NCBI GenBank assembly: GCA_023247575.1
Contig: JAHFGE010000100.1
Span: 1 to 5,767, forward strand
DNA length: 5,767 nucleotides
Reading direction: 5' to 3'
Source of the DNA: Candidatus Omnitrophota bacterium
GTDB taxonomy: Bacteria; Omnitrophota; Gorgyraeia; Zapsychrales; Fredricksoniimonadaceae
Below, one piece after another: positions 1 through 5,006 of the stretch. The position numbers and the translations under genes are program-made. A model generated the notes under the pieces. The model had not been told where the DNA came from, ran no database searches, and was given only the letters and a program-made list of their open reading frames with translations. Position 1 is the first letter of the stretch. Every line of letters starts with the position of its first letter.

Positions 1-7
1 TTTTATT

Positions 8-39
8 GTCACCCCCGAATGTTTTAATCGGGGGTCCAG
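8..39 (-). repeat. REP-like palindromic repeat, copy 1
   Basis: This is a 32-nt unit that, read on the minus strand, begins CTGGA, continues CCCCCGAT, has a short A-rich loop, then ATTCGGGGG, and ends TGAC. The arms CCCCCGA and TCGGGGG pair perfectly. The same 32-nt framework recurs in the opposite orientation at 57-88 with 26 of 32 identical positions. Four of the six differences are paired changes that keep the stem. The layout resembles dispersed extragenic REP or dRS3-type palindromes found in many bacterial genomes. It lies in non-coding DNA, beyond the terminator of the gene ending at 200. Whether the family is dispersed in this genome cannot be seen from one window. Confidence 0.75.
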
Positions 40-56
40 TAAATGGTATTTCTCGT

Positions 57-88
57 CTGGATTCCCGATAAAAGCATTCGGGAATGAC
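57..88 (+). repeat. REP-like palindromic repeat, copy 2 (inverted)
   Basis: This second 32-nt unit reads CTGGA, TTCCCGAT, loop AAAAGC, ATTCGGGAA, TGAC on the plus strand. The arms ATTCCCGA and TCGGGAAT form an 8-bp stem. It is the inverted partner of the unit at 8-39, with a 17-nt spacer between them, giving a two-unit BIME-like pair. Relative to copy 1, CC/GG at the outer stem is replaced by TT/AA, so pairing is preserved. Bases 89-140, between this unit and the terminator hairpin, show nothing recognisable. Confidence 0.75.
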
Positions 89-140
89 ATAATTTCTCTC
101 AATCAGCTAAACAAATACCTCCAAACAGATCATCGTAAAA

Positions 141-191
141 GTAATAGTTCAGCGTTTGGAAGAAACATACTTCCAAGAGCTGAACTGTTAC
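141..191 (-). terminator. Probable intrinsic terminator of the repeat/wHTH gene
   Basis: Two 22-nt arms (141-162 and 170-191) are complementary except for one G/A mismatch and two G-U wobbles, and they enclose the 7-nt loop AAACATA. Read on the minus strand, the hairpin starts 8 nt after the TGA stop at 202-200 and is followed directly by TTTTACG. Position and T-run fit a Rho-independent terminator. The base of the stem is AT-rich and the T-run is short, so an mRNA 3'-end stabilising role is also possible. On the plus strand the hairpin is followed by AATTTTTG, so it could work in both directions. Confidence 0.65.
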
Positions 192-199
192 AATTTTTG

Positions 200-1648
200 T
201 CATTCGCCATTGATCTTCTTCTCAACCCAGCCCAGGATTTTCTTACTCATGGGGACAGTTGAATTCAACTGTCCCCCTTTGTCCTTTAACCTTTCAATGT
301 CCGCTTGATCCTTCTTTGCTTGTTCCTGCCCTAATCGATTCTGCTCCTGTAAATAAACAATCTTTTGCTGCAACTCTTGGTTTTCATTCTGGCCAAACTT
401 TATCTGCTCCCCTAATTTATTGATCTGTTGTTGCAGATCATCATTCTGGCTGGTTAATTGATTGATCTTTTCTTGGGATTTTTGGGCTTCCTCCTGCCCT
501 GCCTTCATTTGCTGTTCTAAATCTTTGCGCTGGTCTTGCGATTGAGCTAATTGTTCTTTGGTTTGGGACAATTCATTGCGGACATCGGCCAATTGATCTT
601 TGGTTTGGGTTAAAGCTAAAACCTCCCCTTCCTGCGGCACACTGTGCGATCGCCACACCACTATCCCAATAACAATGACCGCCACCATAAAAATAAAAAT
701 GGCCAGTTTCATGTTGTTTCCCGCCATTCTCCACACCCAGGTAAGCCCAATGGCCAGCACCCAGATCAAAAAATCCCCTATCTTACCCCACATTCCAGTA
801 GGATCACTGTAGACCCTGTTACCAAAGCTAAAAAAATACCCGTAGATTCCATGATGGCACTTAGTGACCAGTTCAGGGCTAAGCTTTAACTTGGCACACC
901 AAAACTCCAGGGGGTCTGCATTATCAGTGCCTACAGCAGGAGATTCTATAGTGTTGGCTGGAGATCCTATAGTCTTGGCATTGGCACCGCCAGCCCAAGA
1001 TTCTATAGTCTTAGATTGAGATTCTATAGTCTTCACCTGAGATCCTATAGTGTTGGCTTGAGATCCTATAGTCTTGGGTTGAGATCCTATAGTCTTGGCT
1101 TGAGAGCCTATAGTGTTGGCTGACGATTCTATAGCCTTGGATTGAGATCCTATAGTCTTGGGCGCCTCGGCACTGGCACTGCCAGGTACGGATCCTATAG
1201 TCTTGGCACTGGCACCGCCAGCCCAAGATTCTATAGTCTTAGATTGAGATTCTATAGTCTTCACCTGAGATCCTATAGTCTTCACCTGAGATCCTATAGT
1301 GTTGGCTTGAGATCCTATAGTCTTGACTGGGGATTCTATAGTCTTGGGCGCCTCGGCACTGGCACTGCCAGGTACGGATTCTATAGCCTTGGATTGAGAT
1401 CCTATAGTCTTGGCTTGCCCAGCCTGTGGCGGGGCTTGCTTCTGGTTTAAATAGTAACGCTTCTTGACCTTGATTATTTGGCCGCTATTTATTAGATCTC
1501 TTAAATGTTGGGAGATGCCTGTGGAGGAAATTCCAAGCGCCGCCTGCAGCTGGGCATTGGTGGCCCCGCCAACGGCGGGGCCGTTTTGGCGGATAAACTC
1601 AAGGATCTTCTGCTTAGTGTCCGTGGTGAACATGTATACTGATCCCAT
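200..1648 (-). CDS. Winged-helix, heptapeptide-repeat, membrane-anchored coiled-coil protein (unknown family)
   Basis: A 482-residue protein that I do not recognise as a named family. Residues 11-68 form a winged helix-turn-helix: helix 1 TKQKILEFIRQ, helix 2 NAQLQAAL, recognition helix about 42-54 (STGISQHLRDLIN), and a wing with KVKKRYYL. DNA binding is inferred from this. Residues 80-238 hold 19 copies of [K/N]-[T/A]-I-[G/E]-S, usually seven residues apart, with longer Ala/Gly/Pro linkers at some steps. Residues about 246-288 form a short segment with C251, C264 and CHHG. Hydrophobic stretches lie at about 289-307 and 313-332, the second a clear membrane helix. Residues about 344-457 are a Gln/Lys/Glu-rich coiled coil, followed by a basic tail. 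If both helices insert, both ends are cytoplasmic; if only the second inserts, the coiled coil is extracytoplasmic. The gene stands alone, with its own likely promoter and terminator. The start is uncertain: ATG at 1648 follows a poor GGGG site, and ATG at 1633 (residue 6) has a GGGA 9 nt upstream. Either start keeps every domain. A membrane-tethered regulator is an inference only. Confidence 0.85.
   Translation of the reverse strand: MGSVYMFTTDTKQKILEFIRQNGPAVGGATNAQLQAALGISSTGISQHLRDLINSGQIIKVKKRYYLNQKQAPPQAGQAKTIGSQSKAIESVPGSASAEAPKTIESPVKTIGSQANTIGSQVKTIGSQVKTIESQSKTIESWAGGASAKTIGSVPGSASAEAPKTIGSQSKAIESSANTIGSQAKTIGSQPKTIGSQANTIGSQVKTIESQSKTIESWAGGANAKTIGSPANTIESPAVGTDNADPLEFWCAKLKLSPELVTKCHHGIYGYFFSFGNRVYSDPTGMWGKIGDFLIWVLAIGLTWVWRMAGNNMKLAIFIFMVAVIVIGIVVWRSHSVPQEGEVLALTQTKDQLADVRNELSQTKEQLAQSQDQRKDLEQQMKAGQEEAQKSQEKINQLTSQNDDLQQQINKLGEQIKFGQNENQELQQKIVYLQEQNRLGQEQAKKDQADIERLKDKGGQLNSTVPMSKKILGWVEKKINGE
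251..276. repeat. Perfect 26-bp palindrome inside the coding sequence
   Basis: The bases at 251-276 equal their own reverse complement exactly: GGGGACAGTT, GAATTC at the centre, AACTGTCCCC. It lies in frame near the 3' end of the 482-residue protein gene. It encodes roughly GQLNSTVP, between the coiled coil and the last 16 residues. The GGGGACAG...CTGTCCCC form resembles palindromes I associate with REP elements mobilised by IS200-like (RAYT) transposases; that link is recall, not shown here. No transposase is present in the window. Confidence 0.85.
963..1050 (-). repeat. 88-bp long direct repeat, copy 1 (partner 1191-1278)
   Basis: This block matches 1191-1278 over 88 bp with a single mismatch (T at 981 against C at 1209). 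It includes the linker that encodes WAGGANA, where the partner encodes WAGGASA. After the block, the partner has one additional 21-bp unit and then similarity resumes. This is a segmental duplication within the array, recent enough to be nearly unmutated. Confidence 0.9.
1150..1193 (-). repeat. 44-bp direct repeat, copy 1 (partner 1336-1379)
   Basis: Identical over 44 bp to 1336-1379. It begins at CTATAGTC and runs through the GC-rich stretch that encodes the VPGSASAEAP linker. After one mismatch (C for T at the next position) the identity continues into the next CTATAG. The start-to-start distance is 186 bp, again a multiple of three. Confidence 0.9.
1191..1278 (-). repeat. 88-bp long direct repeat, copy 2 (partner 963-1050)
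   Basis: Partner of the block at 963-1050 with one mismatch in 88 bp. The start-to-start distance is 228 bp, which is divisible by three, so the duplication preserved the frame. Two identical CACCTGAGATCCTATAGT units in tandem just after it suggest a later one-unit expansion in this copy. Confidence 0.9.
1336..1379 (-). repeat. 44-bp direct repeat, copy 2 (partner 1150-1193)
   Basis: Exact partner of 1150-1193. Together with the 88-bp pair it shows that the array grew by duplication of multi-unit blocks as well as single 21-bp units. This copy lies near the N-terminal side of the encoded repeat region, at about residues 90-105. Confidence 0.9.
1562..1582. repeat. GC-rich palindrome inside the winged-helix codons
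   Basis: GGCCCCGCC, loop AAC, then GGCGGGGCC: a perfect 9-bp stem with a 3-nt loop. It encodes GPAVGGA (residues 23-29) at the turn between helix 1 and helix 2 of the winged helix, where related domains usually have a short turn. A similar CCCCGCC..GGCGGGG palindrome lies upstream at 1661-1676. This suggests a small palindromic element that was inserted in frame. Confidence 0.75.
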
Positions 1649-1660
1649 AAAGGCCCCGCG

Positions 1661-1676
1661 CCCCGCCCTGGCGGGG
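1661..1676. repeat. GC-rich palindrome just upstream of the wHTH gene
   Basis: CCCCGCC, CT, then GGCGGGG, with GGCCCCGCG directly adjacent at 1652-1660. It lies 13-28 nt upstream of the ATG at 1648, inside the predicted 5' leader of the minus-strand transcript. There it could fold into a hairpin close to the ribosome binding region. The core matches the palindrome at 1562-1582. Its GC content stands out against the AT-rich DNA around it. A regulatory role is inference. Confidence 0.6.
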
Positions 1677-1715
1677 TATACAGGGCTGGAGGCGTAAGCC
1701 TAGCTGTTGGCTACA

Positions 1716-1743
1716 ATTTTAGTCAAATGAGGGGAAATTGCAA
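1716..1743 (-). promoter_or_regulatory. Candidate sigma70-type promoter for the wHTH/repeat gene
   Basis: On the minus strand, TTGCAA (1743-1738, four of six matches to TTGACA), a 16-bp spacer, and TAAAAT (1721-1716, five of six matches to TATAAT). It points toward the ATG at 1648, giving a leader of roughly 60 nt that contains the GC-rich palindrome. It is the best promoter-like pair I see in the 187-bp gap. The lineage, and so its promoter consensus, is not known. Confidence 0.4.
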
Positions 1744-1760
1744 ATGATTAAATTCTCAGT

Positions 1761-1787
1761 GTCCAGCCATGAAAAGCTGGCTGGGAC
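1761..1787 (-). terminator. Weak hairpin downstream of the glycan operon
   Basis: Read on the minus strand, GTCC(C)AGCC pairs with GGCTGGAC around a 10-nt loop, with one bulged C. An alternative GCTGG/CCAGC fold overlaps it. It lies about 50 nt past the stop of the last operon gene (1836). No strong T-run follows, so it may be a weak or factor-dependent 3' end rather than a true intrinsic terminator. Confidence 0.25.
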
Positions 1788-1835
1788 TAAATTAGGGGTA
1801 GGCTCACCCCATTCAATTAATAAGCAGAATTTTAT

Positions 1836-2447
1836 TCATTTGAGATTCTTATGGAATTCACTAATTTTATCTTTTGCCTCAGCAAAAGTCATGCGGTCGC
1901 GACCGGGACCAAATTTATTGTTATGCGAACAAATAACCCATTTGTCCACCTCTTTCAAAGGTACATGTTTGACTTTACGGCCTGTGTAATAAATATTTAA
2001 CCCTTTTGTTTTGACCTGTACAGGTTCAATGCCAAATTGCTTGATAAAAGCCGTCAGGGATCGACGGGAATAGCCCCATTTATGATTGCCAAAATGGCCA
2101 ATATAAATTTCTCCGTGCAGCATATTCTCACCAAAAAAAGTATCTACAAAGCTGTCAAAATCATAGAATTTCCGGAATCTCCACAAAAGTTTATCAAAGT
2201 CAGGCAGCTCCAGATGTAAAAGCCCTCCTATTTTCAATACTCTGGCCCAATCGGACATGATGGCATAACGCATATATTTATCAAAATGTTCCAGCACCCC
2301 ATCGGCTCGAAGTTCCTGTGCCGATAAATCCTCATAGGGTAATGGCTTACTTAAATCATACACCAAATCCGGTTTGCAGGCATCAACGCCGTCTATGTTA
2401 ATCCATCCCTGCAATTTATTTGTGCCGCAGCCTACGTGTAGTTTCAT
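1836..2447 (-). CDS. Small SAM-dependent class I methyltransferase (COG4627-like)
   Basis: A 203-residue protein that starts directly at the SAM-binding motif: KLHVGCGTNKLQGWINID (residues 2-19). The glycine-rich HVGCG forms motif I, and D19 lies at the end of strand 2, where an acidic residue normally holds the SAM ribose. DLVYDLSKPLPYEDLS (27-42), VLEHFD (51-56), a VLKIGG turn (70-75) and LELPDF (79-84) complete the usual order of the predicted SAM-dependent methyltransferase group often found in polysaccharide clusters. It is soluble, with no signal or membrane segment. The C-terminal half (RRSLTAFIKQFGIEPVQV) fits the last strands of the fold. The start is supported by AGGAGG at 2457-2452, 4 nt before the ATG. 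It follows the glycosyltransferase stop by 18 nt and is the last gene of the operon. The acceptor is unknown; a sugar or glycolipid is inferred from context. Confidence 0.85.
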   Translation of the reverse strand: MKLHVGCGTNKLQGWINIDGVDACKPDLVYDLSKPLPYEDLSAQELRADGVLEHFDKYMRYAIMSDWARVLKIGGLLHLELPDFDKLLWRFRKFYDFDSFVDTFFGENMLHGEIYIGHFGNHKWGYSRRSLTAFIKQFGIEPVQVKTKGLNIYYTGRKVKHVPLKEVDKWVICSHNNKFGPGRDRMTFAEAKDKISEFHKNLK

Positions 2448-2451
2448 TATT

Positions 2452-2457
2452 CCTCCT
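2452..2457 (-). promoter_or_regulatory. Strong Shine-Dalgarno site of the small methyltransferase
   Basis: AGGAGG on the minus strand, 4 nt before the ATG at 2447. It is the strongest ribosome binding site in the window. It fixes the start, and it means this last operon gene can be translated on its own rather than only by coupling. Confidence 0.75.
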
Positions 2458-2465
2458 CGGGTTTT

Positions 2466-3311
2466 TTATTCCATCTTATATTTGACCCGGTGTCCGGTTT
2501 TATAACGAACTCGAAACCACAACAGAGGATTCCACCAATACTGGCGGACGATGTTCTCCCAGTCCTGTTGACTGACGGTATGCTGTTGGATTGTCTCCTG
2601 TATCACAGCTGGATGGGTCCCAAAATAGACGGGAAAACGGCTCAAATGGCCGTAATCATACTCAAGCGCCTTTTCTTTCTCGGTTAGCTGTGCAAAAAAA
2701 CCGAGACGATGGGCGTTCTTTCGTCGCATAGCCATCATTTGAGGATCATTGACCCAGCCGTAATGATAAATAAAAAAAGGCGTTTTTAGAGTTTTCAATG
2801 GTTTCTTGTCTTTACGCCTAAAACCCCACGCTCCATCATGAGATTCATAAAGACCGTTATTTTTGATGACGCGTGTCTGTTTCTGAAACCACCCCGCATC
2901 AATGCGATAACGATAAAAACTTCCAAAAAAATGCAACCAGCGCAATTGCAAGCCATCAATATTGGCATCATGAAGATATCGCTTCATACAGGCTTTGATC
3001 TGTATAAGATCTTTTTCATGCACCAGCTCATCGGTCTGGTTATAAAAAACCCAATCCCCCTGACACTGGCTGATGGCAAAGTCCGTTTCTATCGAGAGAA
3101 CATCCTGGCCTATAGACATGTCCCACACGCGCTCGAAGATTTTTATTTTGGGATCTTTGATAGATTTTATTAAATCAAGCGTGTCGTCGCTGGAATCGCC
3201 TACATTGACGATATACTCATCACAAATAGGCAAAACAGAACGTATCGCCTCCACCACAGGATATCCGAATTGAATGGCATTGCGTACAATGGTTGCCCCG
3301 CTAATTTTCAT
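2466..3311 (-). CDS. Family 2 glycosyltransferase (GT-A fold)
   Basis: A 281-residue protein when started at ATG 3311. The N-terminus MKISGATIVRNA begins the GT2 nucleotide-sugar fold. Residues 30-43 (CDEYIVNVGDSSDDT) match the DEIVVVDGGSTD-type segment that contacts the nucleotide. GDWVFYNQTDELVHE (85-99) is the DxD-like metal site, here with T-D-E at 93-95, as in related enzymes with ADE. The C-terminal third has aromatic-rich segments (IYHYGW, WWNPLLWFR) and no convincing membrane helix, so a cytoplasmic enzyme transferring a sugar to a growing glycan is likely. An in-frame TTG at 3314 could extend it by one residue. ATG 3311 is preferred because GGAAG (3321-3317) sits 5 nt from it and only 2 nt from the TTG. 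The upstream gene's TGA overlaps this ATG as TGATG, a classic translational coupling. Donor and acceptor cannot be read from the sequence. Confidence 0.87.
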   Translation of the reverse strand: MKISGATIVRNAIQFGYPVVEAIRSVLPICDEYIVNVGDSSDDTLDLIKSIKDPKIKIFERVWDMSIGQDVLSIETDFAISQCQGDWVFYNQTDELVHEKDLIQIKACMKRYLHDANIDGLQLRWLHFFGSFYRYRIDAGWFQKQTRVIKNNGLYESHDGAWGFRRKDKKPLKTLKTPFFIYHYGWVNDPQMMAMRRKNAHRLGFFAQLTEKEKALEYDYGHLSRFPVYFGTHPAVIQETIQQHTVSQQDWENIVRQYWWNPLLWFRVRYKTGHRVKYKME

Positions 3312-5005
3312 CAATGCTTCCGTTCATAGATGCCCACCGACTCAAATGATTTGACTTTTGTATAATTATTTAAAATAAACCTGGTCATTTGTTCAAATCG
3401 CTCTTTATTGCGCGGATTGCGAAAATACCATAGAGCGGGAAAAGTACGGTGCCCCACATTGGTCATGATCACGTAATGCGGTTTTTGCTTTAAAAAATCA
3501 TTTAAAAATTCCTGATACCAGGGCCCGTACATCCAGGCAAATGTACTTATAGGAAACCTCCCCACAAAGGGCCTGTCTGCCCAGAAATTAAAATTCCCTA
3601 CCTCCGGGTAACAAAACACCACTTCATTCGGTTTCGTGTGCGCCTGCAGGAATTCTACCGCCCCTTTAATTTCTTGCTCCTGCCAACGAGGCACAACATG
3701 ACCGCGGGCCCTGTCAATATTCAAAACAGCCGTAAGCTGATCTTCCAGCAGCGATAAGCCTCTGACCTTCTTTTTGTGGAAAATTTGTTTTTCAATCAAT
3801 TTCACCATTGTAAAACGATGGTCAAATCGATCGAAGGCATAGACCAAAGAAGAAATAAAAACCACCAGAGCCGCATAATACACCAAACCTCGACGAGAGA
3901 AACCAGCCGGGCTGCGCCGGTTAAAACGGACCCAATAATAAAAAAGAACGCCTTCCAAAAGGAAAAAATAAATAAATTTTTCTGCCTGCAGGGCCATTTC
4001 AAAATGGTGACCTTCAATTTTCCGAAAAGCCGCTGCATAGAGAACCAATCCATAAAACATGACTCCCACCAAGAAGGCATGTACCCACTCGACTTTTCTT
4101 TGTCGTATTTTATAGATTAAAAATCCAGCAAAGAATATGTAACACCATCCTACGCTCATATATTTAAAGAATTTATTTCCCGGGATGCAGGCTAGCACAA
4201 ATTCTAAGGGGTTTTCTGGTTTGACACTTTGGGCATCACGGAAAGTGTCCACCATCTTTGTTAAAACAACATAGTTTGACTCAATAAATGGCTTCAAAGA
4301 TCCGGTTTGAATCATATAAAATAAATACGGAATAAGAACAACAGTTAATCCAAATCCACCGGCCAATAAAGAACGTAGCAAGAATTTATGTTCATAAACC
4401 TGAAAAAACCAGGCAAAAATGAAAGCCGCACTAACGGCCACCACTGTGGAAAAACCAGCCTCAGGCGTTGTTAAACAAGATAAACCAACCATGACCCCGG
4501 TTAAAAACACCCAACGTTTTTTCTTCGTTTTTAAAAAATAAAATAAACACAAAAGGACGATGAATCCCAGGGCATAACGCAGGCCGCCCCAATAGTAGTA
4601 TGAAATCCTTGGGAAAGTTCTAGCTACAAAAACCGGCACCATAGTATAAAGAATTATGCGAGTGCGAAAGAGCTCGCCAGCAAGGATAACGCATAAAATC
4701 AGGGTTAAAATAGTACCTCCATAATAAAACATAGATAGAATCGCTGAATTGATTCCCCCCATTTTCATCATCAAGGCTGGGACATATAGCTCGACGGGGC
4801 CACGCAAAAAGAAAAAGTCCCGGTAAGGAACAGCCCCGTGAAAGAGCGCATTGATGGCCGGCAGGTGAAGCCCCGTTTCCATCATAATAATCTCATGCTG
4901 CAGGTAAAATGGTTGGAATGTGATGAACACCACAAAAACAATGAGTCCAGCCACGTCCCTACCCGTAGGCTTGGCAAACAAAAAATCTTGGAAACGTTTA
5001 TTCAT
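3311..5005 (-). CDS. Polytopic GT-C-type glycosyltransferase-like membrane protein
   Basis: A 564-residue protein with a positively charged start (MNKRFQDFLFAK) and about ten to eleven membrane helices in the first 390 residues. The first is about 18-35. The loop after helix 1 contains METGLHLPAINAL, then GAVPYRDFFFLRGP (57-70). This matches the PMT/ArnT-like GT-C pattern, in which a first-loop acidic residue (E43 or D63 are candidates) acts in catalysis with a polyprenyl-phosphate sugar donor. The C-terminal ~170 residues are mainly soluble and probably periplasmic. They include EFLQAHTKPNEVVFCYPE and KPHYVIMTNVG, a layout common to many uncharacterised bacterial GT-C proteins. It starts 1 nt after the upstream methyltransferase stop and its own stop overlaps the next start, so it is surely co-transcribed. 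No good Shine-Dalgarno precedes the ATG, consistent with coupling. Transfer of a sugar to a lipid, glycan or protein on the outer face of the membrane is inferred. Confidence 0.8.
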   Translation of the reverse strand: MNKRFQDFLFAKPTGRDVAGLIVFVVFITFQPFYLQHEIIMMETGLHLPAINALFHGAVPYRDFFFLRGPVELYVPALMMKMGGINSAILSMFYYGGTILTLILCVILAGELFRTRIILYTMVPVFVARTFPRISYYYWGGLRYALGFIVLLCLFYFLKTKKKRWVFLTGVMVGLSCLTTPEAGFSTVVAVSAAFIFAWFFQVYEHKFLLRSLLAGGFGLTVVLIPYLFYMIQTGSLKPFIESNYVVLTKMVDTFRDAQSVKPENPLEFVLACIPGNKFFKYMSVGWCYIFFAGFLIYKIRQRKVEWVHAFLVGVMFYGLVLYAAAFRKIEGHHFEMALQAEKFIYFFLLEGVLFYYWVRFNRRSPAGFSRRGLVYYAALVVFISSLVYAFDRFDHRFTMVKLIEKQIFHKKKVRGLSLLEDQLTAVLNIDRARGHVVPRWQEQEIKGAVEFLQAHTKPNEVVFCYPEVGNFNFWADRPFVGRFPISTFAWMYGPWYQEFLNDFLKQKPHYVIMTNVGHRTFPALWYFRNPRNKERFEQMTRFILNNYTKVKSFESVGIYERKH

Positions 5006-5006
5006 G

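Larger units (their letters stand above)
941..1411 (-). repeat. In-frame tandem repeat array, 19 units, mostly 21 bp
   Basis: Nineteen units encode [K/N]-[T/A]-I-[G/E]-S plus linker. Each contains the hexamer CTATAG, starting at 946, 967, 1003, 1024, 1045, 1066, 1087, 1108, 1129, 1150, 1195, 1231, 1252, 1273, 1294, 1315, 1336, 1381 and 1402. Fourteen of the 18 spacings are 21 bp, two are 36 and two are 45. All are multiples of three, so the frame is kept. The longer steps encode the WAGGA(S/N)A and VPGSASAEAP linkers. Flanking bases vary while CTATAG does not. The array occupies residues 80-236 of the 482-residue protein. Confidence 0.95.

Noticed and set aside
545..609. 22-bp near-repeat (546-567 and 588-609) in the coiled-coil codons
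   Set aside because: It reflects a repeated QTK(D/E)QLA peptide 14 residues apart, which is ordinary for a long coiled coil.
941..1411. CRISPR-like array
   Set aside because: The units are 21 bp, coding and in frame, and the intervening sequence is shared between units rather than unique spacers. No cas-like gene is present.
1142..1450. Plus-strand reading frame with YSL repeats
   Set aside because: It is the antisense reading of the repeat array. The periodicity keeps several frames open, and there is no separate ribosome binding site or domain.
1795..1810. GGGGT/ACCCC hairpin as operon terminator
   Set aside because: The stem is only 5 bp and there is no T-run after it, so this is too weak to call.
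3312..3314. TTG start one codon upstream for the GT2 gene
   Set aside because: The ribosome binding site GGAAG is only 2 nt from the TTG but 5 nt from the ATG at 3311, and the ATG forms a TGATG junction with the preceding stop.
3776..4120. Plus-strand 114-codon open frame
   Set aside because: It lies entirely inside the GT-C gene on the other strand, shows no recognisable protein features, and the minus-strand protein is clearly the real one.
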